From NCBI GenBank assembly GCA_019915015.1, contig JAHBBC010000019.1, positions 930,001-994,000 of the forward strand: 64,000 bases of DNA, written 5' to 3'. Both the position numbers and the translations under genes were made by a program. The stretch comes from Auriscalpium vulgare (lineage: Eukaryota; Basidiomycota; Agaricomycetes; Russulales; Auriscalpiaceae). Below are positions 19,727-31,477 of this stretch, one piece after another (within the stretch, counting starts at the first letter, position 1; the number at the start of each line of letters is the position of its first letter). Under the pieces are notes generated by a model. The model saw only the letters and a list, made by a program, of their open reading frames with translations. It made no database searches and was not told the DNA's origin.

Positions 19727-20705
19727 ATGACGACTCCGGGGAATTCTCTTGTCAGGATCTTTGGTCCCACAGTCGCGCGGGGTATCGGCTCCGTTGTGAG
19801 GTCCTTCAACTCGAATCAGGCATGGTGCACTGTCGACTGTACACGCCTGCCGAGATCTGATGGGCTTATGAAGGACGAACGCCTCTTTCTCGACCTCGCA
19901 CCCTGCTATGGGAAATTGAATAAGGAGAATGTCATCTTCCTCGACGAGACACTCAAGATCTTGGTCGCCGGGACCCTGCGCACACTGGAGAAACTCCTGT
20001 CGACCAAGCGGGGTTGGAATCATGTGGTAGGAGCTATGATGCAGGCCCCCATCCTCGAACCCTTCGGTAACGAGTTTCGCAACTCGGACATGTTGAGCAA
20101 GGAGGGCACGAACGTCTTCAAGCTCGACGAGTCTCCGAGCCCCGCCATTGTCGCAGAGGTGAGTCGCGCCCGATTTGACGACAATTTCCCTCATAGCTTC
20201 CCATAGGCCCAGGCGTGGTTCGAACGCCTCACTGGCAGCGACTCTGACGTACTCGAGAGCACAAACATCGACATGGCGAAAATCGTGGTGCAATCGGGCG
20301 CGATCATCAGCTCTTTCGATAGCCTCTTCCACGGAGAGGATCGACAAGAAAAGCCGAATATAGTCGACATGGGCGTGCTGCGGTTCCCCGACATGGACAG
20401 ACCTTACTTTCAGGTGAGCTTGCTATGCGATCGGCAGTTCGTCACATCCTGAATACGGTCGACAAGGTCTATCGTATCCAGTTGAAGGCTTGGTCTGAGT
20501 CAAAACGTGTCCTAATGGTGCAAAATTATCGCAACGGCATCACCGGATGTGTGTAGAGGCTCTGCACAGCCGGCATTATCGCTTACATCCATTTTGTATA
20601 GATTACAACAGCCGCAAGTTCAAGCTGCGTGAATCAATCATCGATGGTATGACGCATGAAGCGAGAGAGAAGGCGAACGGTGAGGTGAACAACTTGTTCG
20701 ATTGA
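19727..20705 (+). CDS. Unknown protein, intact copy of a tandem pair
   Basis: Exons are 19727-20158, 20207-20413, 20467-20548 and 20602-20705. They sum to 274 residues and a stop, with every junction in frame. I do not recognise the family. There is no signal peptide or clear membrane helix. A helical region (ENVIFLDETLKILVAGTLRT) is followed by an alpha/beta-looking C-terminal part with the landmarks DMGVLRFPDMDRPYF and VYRIQLKAWSESKRVL. The neighbour at 21.3-22.3 kb is a diverged paralogue with the same intron positions, so the pair arose by tandem duplication. Small single-domain proteins of this shape are often expanded in agaricomycetes, but I will not assign a function. Confidence 0.75.
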
Positions 20706-21326
20706 AGGTGCTTTCTTATTCCTGTACTCTGAACGTCGACTTACAACTGCGGCGATGCTTGGTGAGACACAATATCACGACACAATATCGAAACGTTATA
20801 CGTTCAAGATAAGCGGCGCACAGATTGCGGGAAGTTCGAGTTGACAATCACGGGCAAGTCGTTTCGTGCTGTGCGGATACTTATCAGCGATGCGACAATG
20901 CAACGGCACTCTACAGCTGGTGTTGCACGCGACGTTCAAAGACGTTTTCGACGTCACGACTCTGAAGGTTCCAAGGAATGCCGGCCCCGTGTATACGTTC
21001 CTGACCTCTCTCCTCCCGACTTCCTCCCCTTCGATGTCACGACACAAGCAAGCTTGCCGCGTATATCATGCATACGTGTGAGTATGCATCGCTGAAAACG
21101 TCAGGAAGGACCTCACCGTGTGCCGATTGCTCTCCGTGTCCAGTTCCGTCGGGTGGATGAACGCCGTCGACGAATGGCGTGAGCATGGCTAGTCTGGTGA
21201 TTTGTGGGTTTCGGTAATACGGTACCAGACTCCCTGGATCAAGTCCTCACGGGATCGAGGCGAACTAGCAGCGGCCTACATATGTGCATTGCTTGCTCGC
21301 GTCCTTCTTCAAACCGCCCAATCCCA
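20706..21326. other. Spacer between the duplicated genes
   Basis: No supported gene. Short open frames around 20796-21095 lack splice structure and resemble nothing in the adjacent genes. Confidence 0.4.
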
Positions 21327-22325
21327 ATGCCTCGCCTCTGTGTGGTCTTCGGCAACCACGTTAAGCAGATTGACTCTGTTGTCCAATCCTACAAGGAGTC
21401 CTCTGATGAGGCAAGGCTTGCTGTCGAGCTTACTGCCCAGATCTGACGTCGATACGGTAGATCCCCGGCGCGGCGTCGCGAGGCATCAGCGTTCAAGGCG
21501 TGCCCGAGCATTTTCTCCACAACACGCTCGCGCCATCCTTCGGCAAGCTCAGCAAAGATAACGTCGAGATGATGGACAAGGAGCTCAAGGTCCTCATCGC
21601 CGCCACTATGCGTACATTGGAGAAGATGCCGCCGGACGAGCGGCACTGGGACACTGTAGTGGCAGCTCTGAAGCAGTCCCCTTCCATCGAGCCTCACGGC
21701 TTGGACAGTTACAACAGCAAGGTACTGGTCAAGGAGGGCAGTAACTTCGCTAAGGTTGATGGGTCAGTGGACCCTCGTATCATCAAAGAGGTGAGTCGCC
21801 GCTGAAATGCCGGTGAGGTACAACTCACGTAGTCCCGACAGGTTCTTGTGTGGTTTCAAAACTTGATCAGCAACGAGGACGTCCTTGCGGCCACGAAGAT
21901 TGACATTGATGTTATGGCCAAGATTGTGGCCCAGTCGAGTGCGACCATCGATTCGTTCCGTTCTAAGAAAGAGCGCCAGGAGAAAACAGTCGTCGATATC
22001 GGTGTGCTGCGGTTCCCCGACATCGAAAGACTTCCAGGTGAGCTTGCCACGCGAGCTGCACTGCCTAAGTATACTCAACTGGACTAGGTTTACCGCATCA
22101 GGTTGGACGCTTGGTCTGAGACGAACAGCGTGGCGCTGGTGACACAGTATCGGAATGGCATCGCCGGAGGTGTGTGCTCTGTGCAAGCGATCACTAGTTT
22201 TGTCACGCATCTCTTGCGTAGTTTACAGCAGCCGCTCATTCCAGCCTCGCCGCTCCGTTATACAAAAACTCAAAGAGGAGGCGATAGCAATGGCGATCGA
22301 CGACGTGAATAAGATGTTTTTATGA
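21327..22325 (+). pseudogene. Broken paralogue of the 19727-20705 gene
   Basis: Matches its neighbour along its length: VVFGNHVKQIDSVVQSY, then APSFGKLSKDNVEMMDKELK, then DIGVLRFPDIER, then VYRIRLDAWSETNSV. Intron positions correspond (for example 21791-21841). Two defects stand out. The first block runs into a TGA (after VELTAQI), with no good intron to bridge to VPEHFLHN. Before the third intron the paralogue's RPYFQ is reduced to RLP plus one base, a net 4-nt loss. Splicing at the same sites then reads out of frame to a stop (GLPHQVGRLV). It is either a pseudogene or uses splice sites I did not find. Confidence 0.6.
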
Positions 22326-23213
22326 GATACGGTGACGTCCTATCGGCATGTGGCATGACACCAACGTAAGACTCGAGCTTTGCAGTCGAAATCGTTGGCA
22401 ACTCACCTACCACCATATAACAGATCCCTGATTTCCCTGCTGTCTAGTTCGGTAATGGCTTCGGCTTCGACGTTCGCTACCACTGCGGTGCTGCACGAAA
22501 CACCGACTTCGATGGTGTCGTAGGCCGCCAGGTAGGTCGTGGCAATCTGTAATGCGTTGCATACATGATACGAATGTGTCAAATCGGTACTCCGAAAAAG
22601 TCTTGACCGACATTCGTACGGGGGCCAAACGGCTCACGCTCCTATCTTAGGCGTCGGGTGGCCCGCGGGCGACTCCTAGGCGTTCAATGCAGGGGGCCCG
22701 CGCTCAGCACTCTGGAAACGATTCCTTCGCAAGTTTGCCTGCAGTCGATGAGTGCCCGAGGGCTGTCGGGGCTGTGCCGGCGCGATATCCTGCGGTGAGG
22801 CGAAATAGCGGAAGGCTGCTGCGGAAGGGTCAAGAAGGCGGTGCCGCGGCACTGCAGCTTGGGCCGTGACCGGCGCGTGTTCCTAGCCTCCTGAGGATCA
22901 GCGTGTTCTCCCATACGGGCCCGACAAAATATGAGCATCAAAGCTCACCTGTCAGAACAACGCAGAGTTCGGACACCCGGTAAACTTGAGCGTCTTCCTT
23001 GTTCTATCTAAGGAGGCTTGCTCTATAACATAAACACCCTCCCAACTCCGATGGTTATTCGAAAGTTTCGCCAGCGTGCGCAGGGTTCTGCTGCGCGTGA
23101 TTATCCATGCATCTGTTGCATTCATTCACCCTGCTACGAAGTCCTTCATTTTACTCATACAAATCGTCTCTCTGTTCTGCTTGTCTGTCCGCGTTGCTTC
23201 GTGCGTGTATGAG
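22326..23213. other. No gene identified
   Basis: About 0.9 kb without a coherent frame, splice pattern or recognisable motif. It includes the 3' flank of the convergent PITH-domain gene. Confidence 0.45.
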
Positions 23214-24122
23214 TTACGTTCCAGGCGCAAAAACGTTACCATCGGTGCCCTGGATCTTCTCATGATCAGCCAGGTTGGCTTGGCTTTCGTACACCGTGAT
23301 AACAGAATTCTCCTTCCGCTACAAAGACTCAGTGAGCCATTAAGCACGAGTACATTCTCAACAAACGCGCCCTTACCTCACTCCACACGCCGACGAAGCC
23401 AACGTAATATATGCGCGTGATGTCCGCGCCTTGCGATGCGGGGATGAATAGCGTCACGGAGGACACGTTTGGGAACTTCGCTGGTCTGGACCGCCGTTAG
23501 CGCTGCATCCAAGAACGCGCTCTAAATAACCCCGTACTTGAGCGCATACTCGCCGACCTCTCTGCCTTGCGCAACCACAAACTCCTGCGTGGGTTCCTTC
23601 TCCGTAGCGTCAGAGAAATCCAAATTATCCACGTTGGCGAACTGTTATGCGCTCAGCTCACAGACGGGTATATGCTAAGGAAGCGTGCTTACGAGGGTGA
23701 CTTTCGCGGGGGTCTGGTCGCCGGGCCCGGCTTTAAGCAGTAGTGACCGGAGCTTGACGGAGCCAGTGAACGGGATGCGGAGGATGCTGCGGTCGCACGT
23801 CGTTCAGCACGCCACGCGCTGCCAAGGAGGAGCGGTCGTACAGCTGGTCGTCGGCATCGGATTCGAGGTACTGCAGCAGAATAAAGTTCAGCCGGGACAC
23901 GGCGCATAGCAAGGTCGTACTCACCACTTGCTCGTCGAGACGTTGGTGCCATGGCTTGATGACCTCGTGGCCCTCGCCTAACGCGTTGAGCGCGACGACG
24001 TTTTGTCGGTCGATGTGGATATATAGGTTGTCTTGCGGCCCGCCTTCGTCGGCGTGATCGTGATCATGGTCGTGGTCGTGGCCGTGGCCAGCATGGCTAC
24101 CGTGGTCGTGGTTGTGCGACAT
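23214..24122 (-). CDS. PITH-domain protein (PITHD1-like)
   Basis: Six exons (23925-24122, 23842-23870, 23693-23786, 23531-23641, 23377-23475, 23214-23318) sum to 211 residues and a stop, the usual size for this family. A His/Asp-rich N terminus (SHNHDHGSHAGHGHDHD) precedes the PITH (DUF1000) domain, recognisable by LESDADDQL, ILRIPFTGSVKLRSLLLKA, DNLDFSD, SSVTLFIPAS and RIYYVGFVGVW. PITH domains also occur on thioredoxin-like TXNL1, which binds the proteasome. A stand-alone PITH protein is reported as a proteasome-associated or regulatory factor in animals, so that role is inference here. The His-rich tail could bind metal. Confidence 0.9.
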
Positions 24123-24785
24123 GCTCGGAGGGTTGAGGAAGAGGACAAGGATGTACTGTACGCGAGACCCGGACCGCGACGCGGAGCGCAGCGGCACACG
24201 GCTGGCTCGGCATTCGCCGGACGGAGGCAAAATTTGCCAAAATTCGTTGAAGGCACCTTCGCTCCTGCCTCCACCCTTTTTCGCATCTCCTCGCCAATGC
24301 TGCAAGCTCTTGGTTGCGGAGGTATACAGCGAGGTTCAATGTGTTACCAAGTGAGCAGAGTCTTCTGTGGCCTCGACGCCTCGTTATATGATGCTACACA
24401 AGTAATTTGCGTTCGATTGGCGTGGGCCTCACACCAAAGGGGCACAACGCCTATGTGCCCTGGGGCTCACGCTATGAGACAACCTACTCTATCTGAACTC
24501 TCTGCATGCTTTGATCGATGGGCTTTATCTGACCGCGTTTTCCTCAGGTGCTTTGCGTCACACGTGTCAAGCTTCCTGCAACTGAAGGTCGATGGAATAG
24601 CTGGGGACTTCTTCCACTGGACTACTGCAGGTGAGTGAGGCTTACTTTTCAGAGCGCTCTTCGCTCGCCAGCTGTACACTATGCGCGACATGTTCAAAAA
24701 TATGTATTTTCGGTGCTATCAGAGTGAATTGACTACGCTAGAGACCGAAACGAAAGAGCGAAAACAAATGCAGGAGAGCTGCATT
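24123..24785. other. Intergenic, no gene identified
   Basis: Separates the PITH gene's start from the 3' end of the GH79 gene. No frame here shows motifs or splice structure. Confidence 0.45.
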
Positions 24786-26732
24786 TCAATGGAAGGTCAA
24801 TAGGACCGCCTCGGTGTCGTGAATGTCAATCCCAGAGCTGACGGAAACCGTCGACGTGCTCAACGTGCCCTGGACCTTCCCGTCGGACGTCTCATACGTC
24901 TGCCCACCCCATGTCACACCAGATGTCGCATTCGCAGTCCTATATAAAGCATCCAGTCAGTCACCGAAGAAGTCCAGCACCAAATTGCCACCATACGTAC
25001 GGGACCGTAAGCCGCTTGACAGTGGCCGTCGTCGGCCCCCCGCTGCCCGACGGCACCAGGGAAAGATGCACAGACTTCCGCGGCGAGGCCCCGGTGAACG
25101 CGTTGAGGTTGACGAACAGCGCGCGCGCCAGACGGCTCCCCTCGAAGAACGCGTAGCCGGAGATCTGCGCGTTGCCTACAGTGAGCTGCGATGCGCTCGT
25201 CGTGCCCGAGGGTCCGATGGCCTCTGCAGCGATGACCGCTGCATAGTAGAGCGGCTGGATGTGCGGCGGCAGGGGCGTCGACAGCGTGCTGCCGTCGAGG
25301 ATGGAGCGCGTCAGCGTGATGGGCTGGATCTGCATGCACCGCAACGGTCAGTCGGAGCCGATCAGCGCACGGAGGTGTTAGAGCGCACGAAGTTGTATTT
25401 GTAGCCAATCCCCTCGTGGAAGTACACGCGCGTGATGCCCAGCTGGGCAGCGAACAGCGCATAGTCGAGGCCCCACAGCGCAGCGCCGGCCGTGTTGCTG
25501 ACGCCGGGCGCGCCGTGGCAGGAGTAGCTGTTTGTCTCGCCCAGGATGTATTGCAGTCCCTTTGCATGCACGGCGGAGATGTCCGCGCTGAAGGAGGAGA
25601 GGTTGCTACGGATCGTGGCTTTGGTCATGAGGTCCTGCAGGACGCCGTTATCGCCGCTGCAGAAGGACCCACTGTAATGGTGCTGCGAGATCCTGTTCAA
25701 GGTCAGAAGCCGATCGTAGATGAAATAGAGGGGTATGGAAACGCACGTTTTGATCTGTGAGCCACCTATCGAAGACAAAACACCGTTTTGAAAGATTCCT
25801 TGCGGAGAAAACCCTCCCGTGCTGTGCGACGATTCGGCGAATGCCCCTCCAATGAGCGTAACGTTGGCCTTCAGGATGGCGTTCGCCGTGGCAGTCACAT
25901 TCGCGGCGAATGTATTCCATCTAGAAGGTAGATGAGTGAAGTCTCTACTAAAGGATACCACTCGCGCTTACTGTGGGACGTATTGCGTGACGCTGTAGCT
26001 ACTGCTTCGCGCACCATTATTTTTGTAGAGGTCGGCTTCGTTTCCGATCTCGATGGCCTCCAGCGTGACGCCCGCGTTCTTGATGGACGACGATGTGAAT
26101 GCCGTCGCGATGGCCCTCGCTTCGAGGAACGCCGCCGTGATGTTCGCCTGGCCGAAATTGACCCCCCAAATGACCGGCGTGCCTGCGGAGCAAGACGAAC
26201 ATATCAGTCGCGTTCATCTCACGTTGTCACGTTGCGGCGAAGAACCGGTGTCAAAGCGGCTCTTACGCACCTGAGGGGAGCTGCGAAGCGAGCTGATAGT
26301 ACGCATTGCCGACCGTGACATTCGTTGCTTCTGGATATGGCACGATGGTCGAGACGGCGGGGAAGACCTGCTGCACAGACTACAAACAAACGTTGTTCGA
26401 GGATCAGGATACAGAGTCGATGGGTGGTTGCTCACCTGTACAGAGGGGTTGAAGTTCGTGTGGTCCTCCGAATCTGCGCCTATCCTGATCCGCGTGGGTT
26501 CACCAGACAGCTGCTTGAGATTTTGCAAGACATTGTTGAAGAATATGTTCTTGGTACTAGCGCCGATCCAGTCGGTCCATCTGTCCTGTTCGATGGAGAA
26601 TGACACCAATGAGCGCGAGATGGTGGGTGCTGCGGAGGGTGCGGACAGAGGCAGCGTGACGGAGACCGTCTGTGCGAGAGCGCGCGGACGGGCGAAGCAA
26701 AGCCAGATGATGAGCAGGGAAGAAATGAACAT
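24786..26732 (-). CDS. Secreted glycoside hydrolase family 79-like protein
   Basis: Seven exons (26436-26732, 26271-26379, 25972-26182, 25747-25920, 25389-25692, 25001-25329, 24786-24939) sum to 525 residues and a stop. The start at 26732 gives a good signal peptide (FISSLLIIWLCFARPRALA). A TIM-barrel-like domain carries the clan GH-A landmarks: the acid/base Glu in EIGNEADLY and the nucleophile Glu in LGETNSYSC. The C-terminal beta domain resembles that of fungal GH79 proteins. Family members include beta-glucuronidases and 4-O-methyl-glucuronidases acting on glucuronic-acid side chains. The exact substrate cannot be read from the sequence. Several NxT/S sites are present, as expected for a secreted enzyme. 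Confidence 0.85.
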
Positions 26733-28438
26733 CACAGAGTGCGGATGAGGACAAGTCCATAGCGTCGCCCTTTTATGAGAGTATCGAGGAGAGCATGCGG
26801 CATCAGGAAGCAGCTAAAAATTCTCTGAGAATGCCAGCGCGTGGCTTCTGGAATGGCGGAGTGTGCATTCCAAATGCAAATCGAGCTGCGCCGTGCCAAA
26901 AGCATCTGTCCAGTGCGTATATTTAGACATCAGGAGGTCGACAACGTCGACAGAATCGCGGATGTCCTAAGGTGAGAAAGCAGCAGTCCTGTTCTGTCGC
27001 ACATGCGGGGCGTGGTCGGGTGACGGCCGTGCGCGTGCGCCCATGCAGTTCCATTTCGAGCGCCAACAGCAGGTGGAGATGGCAGAAGTTGGAAGCGTGG
27101 CGAACTCAGTGATCGACGAGTGATGTGGCTGCGAGAAAGGGAGGCCATAGATGTTGACGAGTCTGAGCAAGAGTCTCCGGGGTGTACAAGGCTGGGCGTA
27201 CACGACGCACCAGGTGGGATCTTGTCGCTCGCAAGCCAAGCTTTTCAGGTGGGCCCGGAGAGTAGAGAAGATGGCCCCGTGCGCGACGTGTACTGCAGCG
27301 AGGGGGCTCAATATATATATATATATATATATATCCTCATGCACAGACAGCGTTCACACGAAGCGCATGTTGCATGAGAACCTGGACGTTCTTGACGTTG
27401 GAGGAGGAACTCAGGAAGGACGCGGACGTTTCCGAGTCCGGTACGCTAAAAATTATGTAAGCGCTCACCTCCTTGTTTGACTTTGATCTACTACTCTAGG
27501 ACCCACCTCCTGCACCCGGGCCTCCGCTGCCTCATCATCGCACGATCACCGCATGCGTAGCCAGTTTTGCCAAGAAATGTTTTTGTCTGGCTGTTCGCTT
27601 GTCGGCGCCACCATGAGAAACGCATGGTAAGGGCGAACGCTACCAACAGCCTATCGTGGCTGACCTTGGCACAGAAGATAGTCGTTCTACCAACAGCCAA
27701 CATTCACCCCGTTGCGACGGTGCCAGACGGTACCCTACCGCCCCAAGCCTGTCTCGTATTCAAATCCACCATTTGTAATGCGCTGCCTATGAAGAGAGCA
27801 GCGCCAAGAGATTTCCATTCAGTGGCAAAAAAGATGACATCAAAGTGGTCGCCATTGTCACACGGTGAGTACTAGTGCTGCTCGTGTCGAATATTTCCCC
27901 ATCAGCTCTGGGCGCTGAAACCAACTCACGGTCTAGATGCCGGCGCAAAGGTGCTAGCTTGCTGACGATCACCAATCATGTTGCAACCGGCACGGGTACG
28001 TTCAAATATTGATTAGCAGCTACTTCTCGGATCTCCAGCTTACAATCCGGATAGTACTCATGGGCTGTACGGTATATTGATCGACCAAAATTCCGTCGGC
28101 GTATATGCAATGGCATGCATATTGATGCGACGGGCCCCAACCCTGGGAAGTATGTATCTTTGACCTATTTAATTGGTCCCCTTGGCAGTATGGCATTCAC
28201 CTTTAGCCACTCCGCAATAGTCAACGTCGGTGTAGGCGGCGCATTCGTTTCTTGTTCGAGCATTCGTTTCTTGCTCAAAAGGTTGTTCCAGGGACCCCAA
28301 GGATGGAGCGGGCTGCCACGGCGCGCCGGCGCCGAGTAAACAATATATCAGCTCAACTTAATGCGACGCCGAAACGCTCGCCCAGCCATCATCGTTTCCA
28401 CCAGGTCGGCTCCTACAGTGCCTGAGCAGTATTGCCAG
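26733..28438. other. Intergenic region upstream of the repeat-precursor gene
   Basis: No supported gene in 1.7 kb. It holds an (AT)12 microsatellite (27311-27334). From about 27.78 kb on, it holds sequence that recurs upstream of the second repeat-precursor gene (for example AAAAAGATGACATCAAAG near 27828 and again near 30775). Confidence 0.5.
27311..27334. repeat. (AT)12 microsatellite
   Basis: Twelve uninterrupted AT dinucleotides. Confidence 0.98.
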
Positions 28439-28444
28439 TATAAA
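28439..28444 (+). promoter_or_regulatory. TATA box of the first repeat-precursor gene
   Basis: TATAAA 151 bp before the ATG. The same motif in the same surrounding sequence (AGTATAAAGCAACGCC) precedes the second gene, so the promoter was duplicated with the coding region. Confidence 0.6.
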
Positions 28445-28589
28445 GCAACGCCATCGCGCGTATTAATGATCTAGCTTTTGCTCACCGCTCACTTCGACAC
28501 TTCCGCCGCTCTTTTCTTGTTCGCTCTCGAGGTACTGGCTACCTTGAACTTACGCCAATTCTCTATCTACACGACTTCTTAAATCCATC

Positions 28590-30141
28590 ATGCGCTTCTT
28601 CTCGACCGCCCTCCTCGTCGCCGCTGCCAGCCAGCTGGCCGCTCCTGCTCTTGCAGCCCCCGTTGACGATGCTGTGTACGTTGCACTACACTGATTAATA
28701 TTCATCGCACTAAAAACTGATACCGTTTCACAGTGCCGTTGTACGCCGGAGTGATGTCACCATGTAAGCATATGCTATGGATATCTTACGAGTGTTAACA
28801 CTGTTCCGCAGGCACGCACGCGCTGGGATTGCCGGAGAGGTCGTCGATGATGTAGCGAAGGCCGCAGAGACCACCGTTAGCAGCGCGCTGAAGAAAGGAG
28901 CGCTATCCGGTCTTGGGACGCTCCTCGGCGGCACCTTCATTGGCAAGCTTTTAGGAGGCGGCAGCGACAGCAAGTGAGTCAATTTGCATCTACACGTACT
29001 CCTGGTTTGTGAACTAATACTTCGGTGCAGCGCATCGACCCGCGCCTTTGAGTATGATGCCGAACTGTACAAGCGCTACAATCTGTAAGCACGACCACCC
29101 TGACAACGGACGAGCGCTGACACGTGTTGCAGCTATCCTCGCAGTATATTTGGCACGCTCGCCGGGGATGCGGTTGAGGATGTGGGCAAGGCTGCAGAGA
29201 CCACCGTCAGCAGCGCGCTGAAGAAGGGGGCTCTTTCCGGCCTCGGTACGCTCCTTGGCGGCACCTTCATTGGCAAGCTCCTCGGTGGCGGCAGCGACAG
29301 CAAGTGAGCCATTTTGCGCTGATTTCCAAGTTTGTGATCTAAGTACTTCCGTCCAGCGCAACTACCCGCGCCCTGGAGTATGATGCGGAGCTGTACAAGC
29401 GCTACAATCTGTGAGCACGACGCATCCTCGCAGCGGATAAGCGCTGACACTTTATTGCAGTTATCCTCGCTCTGGTGTCGCAGGCGAGGTGGTTGACGAT
29501 GTCGCCAAGGCTGCAGAGACCACAGTCAGCAGCGCGCTGAAGAAGGGGGCTCTGTCCGGCCTCGGTACGCTCCTTGGCGGCACCTTCATTGGCAAGCTCC
29601 TCGGTGGCGGCAGCGACAGCAAGTTGAGCCATTTTGCGCTGATTTTCAAGTTTGTGATCTAAGTACTTCCGTCCAGCGCAACTACCCGCGCCCTGGAGTA
29701 TGATGCGGAGCTGTACAAGCGCTACAATCTGTGAGCACAACGCATCCTCGCAGCGGATAAGCGCTGACACTTTATTGCAGTTATCCTCGCTCTGGTGTCG
29801 CAGGCGAGGTGGTTGACGATGTCGCCAAGGCTGCAGAGACCACAGTCAGCAGCGCGCTGAAGAAGGGGCTCTGTCCGGCCTCGGTACGCTCCTCGGCGGC
29901 ACCTTCATTGGCAAGCTCTTCGGCGGCGGCAGCGACAGCAAGTGCGTTTGCTTCGTTACATTTCATGAGTCGTGATCTAATCATGATGCTCTTGGCAAAG
30001 CGCGACGTCCCGTAGCTACGATGACTCGGAGCTGTATGCGCGCTCCTCTCTCAAGCTGTACGTCCTTTTCACATCATGCACCGCTGTATCTGACATTACC
30101 TGTGCAGCACCACGCCGCTTGTATTTGAGCGTGACTATTAA
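28590..30141 (+). CDS. Secreted repeat precursor 1, four Lys-Arg-separated modules
   Basis: Exons are 28590-28675, 28734-28763, 28812-28973, 29031-29084, 29133-29303, 29357-29410, 29461-29622, 29677-29730, 29781-29941, 30001-30057 and 30108-30141. The signal peptide is MRFFSTALLVAAASQLAAPA, and a dibasic site (VVRR) follows shortly. Four modules each consist of a long exon (acidic start, ETTVSSALKK, then GALSGLGTLLGG and TFIGKLLGGG) and a short exon ending ELYKRYNL. The last short exon reads ELYARSSL instead. Lys-Arg between modules fits Kex2 processing, giving products of ~72-75 residues. The core has three GxxxG steps in a row. The fourth module has lost one G (29865-29868), shifting the frame. 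All internal introns are phase 2. I know no family for the peptide. The closest concept is the fungal Kex2-processed repeat proteins. Confidence 0.75.
28812..30057 (+). repeat. Four tandem two-exon modules of about 320 bp
   Basis: Units begin at 28812, 29133, 29461 and 29781. Spacing of the last three is 328 and 320 bp. Introns as well as exons are nearly identical between units 3 and 4, so the last duplication is recent, while unit 1 is the most diverged. Confidence 0.92.
29865..29868 (+). other. One-base deletion in module 4 of precursor 1
   Basis: Module 3 reads AAGAAGGGGGCT (29542-29553) whereas module 4 reads AAGAAGGGGCT. The shifted frame runs to a TAG at 30013-30015. The downstream exons still match precursor 2 in the original frame. 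Confidence 0.8.
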
Positions 30142-31477
30142 ACCTTCACAATGATGGACGAAATGGGGTATATTGGGATAAATAATGTTGGAGAGGAGAA
30201 TATGGTATAAGACATTTAATTTGCCATGATCGATTATGGCCCATGTATCAGAGTGAATAATACAAGGCGGAACGTTGTTTGATGGAACTGCCATATGTAT
30301 AAGTTGGCGACGTGTCCTGCATCGCTTTGGAGTGAACATAAAAGTCCCCACACAGAGTGCTCACGCAGGTTGCATGGGATCTTAAGGTGGGACATGTTCC
30401 CGGCCTATCATATCCTATCCTAGTATCCGGTCGCGCAAGTTCTAACTAAGCGCCCAACTCTTCGTCTGCTCGGTCATGTCACGTCCCCGACTCGAACTTT
30501 CGCTTGGACCTACACCTCCGCTTTTCCTGGGACCTGATCAGCCCTGGCGCAAGAAGGATATCGGGAAAAGGTTTCATTCGGTCTGCTCGGTTGTCGGAGC
30601 TAACAAGTTGCTGTGCCCGGCGGGGGCCAGCAGCCTGCTTGAACTCTCATCGACACAAGCTCACTCCATGGCAAAGATCCCGTCACGGACTTGTATGAAA
30701 GCTCGCAATTTGTATGTGTCAATTGCGCCTCTACGAGCTCGGGTATGTCCAAGAAATCTCCATTTTGAAGGCAAAAAGATGACATCAAAGAGTGGTTGCG
30801 CTCGCTTTCAGCACCCAGGGCATGTTTTTTTTCCCTCCAGCTGGCCCATAGGTGCTATCCTTTTCGCTTTCTTGAAATCGTCTTTTGGCATCGTCCTCTG
30901 CTAGGTGACCCGGAGCGCACAATTTGATGTAAGTAGTCATCCAGGTCTTGGCAAGCTGCAAGCATACAATGTACGTATGCACAGTGATCGGCTGAAACAT
31001 GTCTGAGTCGATGCGACGCCCGAGAATGCCTAACGAGACCCCTGGGTCATGCACTTGAAGTTGTCTTTGTCTGTTCTTGATTTCATATACTTACTCAGTT
31101 GGACACGCTTTGGCGGTCTGGTCTTTGCCTTCAGGCCCCCGCTACTATTTGTGAGACGCCTCGCCACCCCGCAAAAAGACAATCGTCAAGGATGGATCAC
31201 TCGCACTAGCCAGAGCGGGCTTACAGGCGCTCCGAGTCGGCCTATCCGGGCATACAGGGATAACGATGCCGAAACGCCTGTGCAGCCATCAGCTTCCTCT
31301 CAATTTGCCAGTATAAAGCAACGCCGTCGTCCGTCTGGGTGATGTAGCTTTTGCTCACCCTTCACTTCGACACTTCCGCTCGTCTTTTTTCTCTTTTTCT
31401 CGAGGTACTGGTTGCCTTGATTGAACTTACGCCAATCCTTTATCTTCACGACTTCTATCATCACGTTTCTTGCCACC
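30142..31477. other. Spacer between the two repeat-precursor genes
   Basis: Contains the 3' flank of gene 1 and the duplicated upstream region of gene 2. An open frame at 30476-30904 shares only non-coding-like similarity with the equivalent region near 27.6-27.9 kb. I do not call a gene. Confidence 0.5.
31312..31317 (+). promoter_or_regulatory. TATA box of the second repeat-precursor gene
   Basis: TATAAA 166 bp before the ATG, in a block that matches the promoter of the first gene through CTTTTGCTCACC, CACTTCGACACTTCCGC and CTCGAGGTACTGG. Confidence 0.6.

Noticed and set aside
27567..27875. 102-codon frame upstream of repeat precursor 1
   Set aside because: The corresponding sequence near 30.6-30.8 kb is similar at DNA level but does not preserve the protein frame.
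30476..30904. 142-codon frame between the two repeat-precursor genes
   Set aside because: Same reason: similarity to the upstream copy is non-coding in pattern, and no splice structure is seen.
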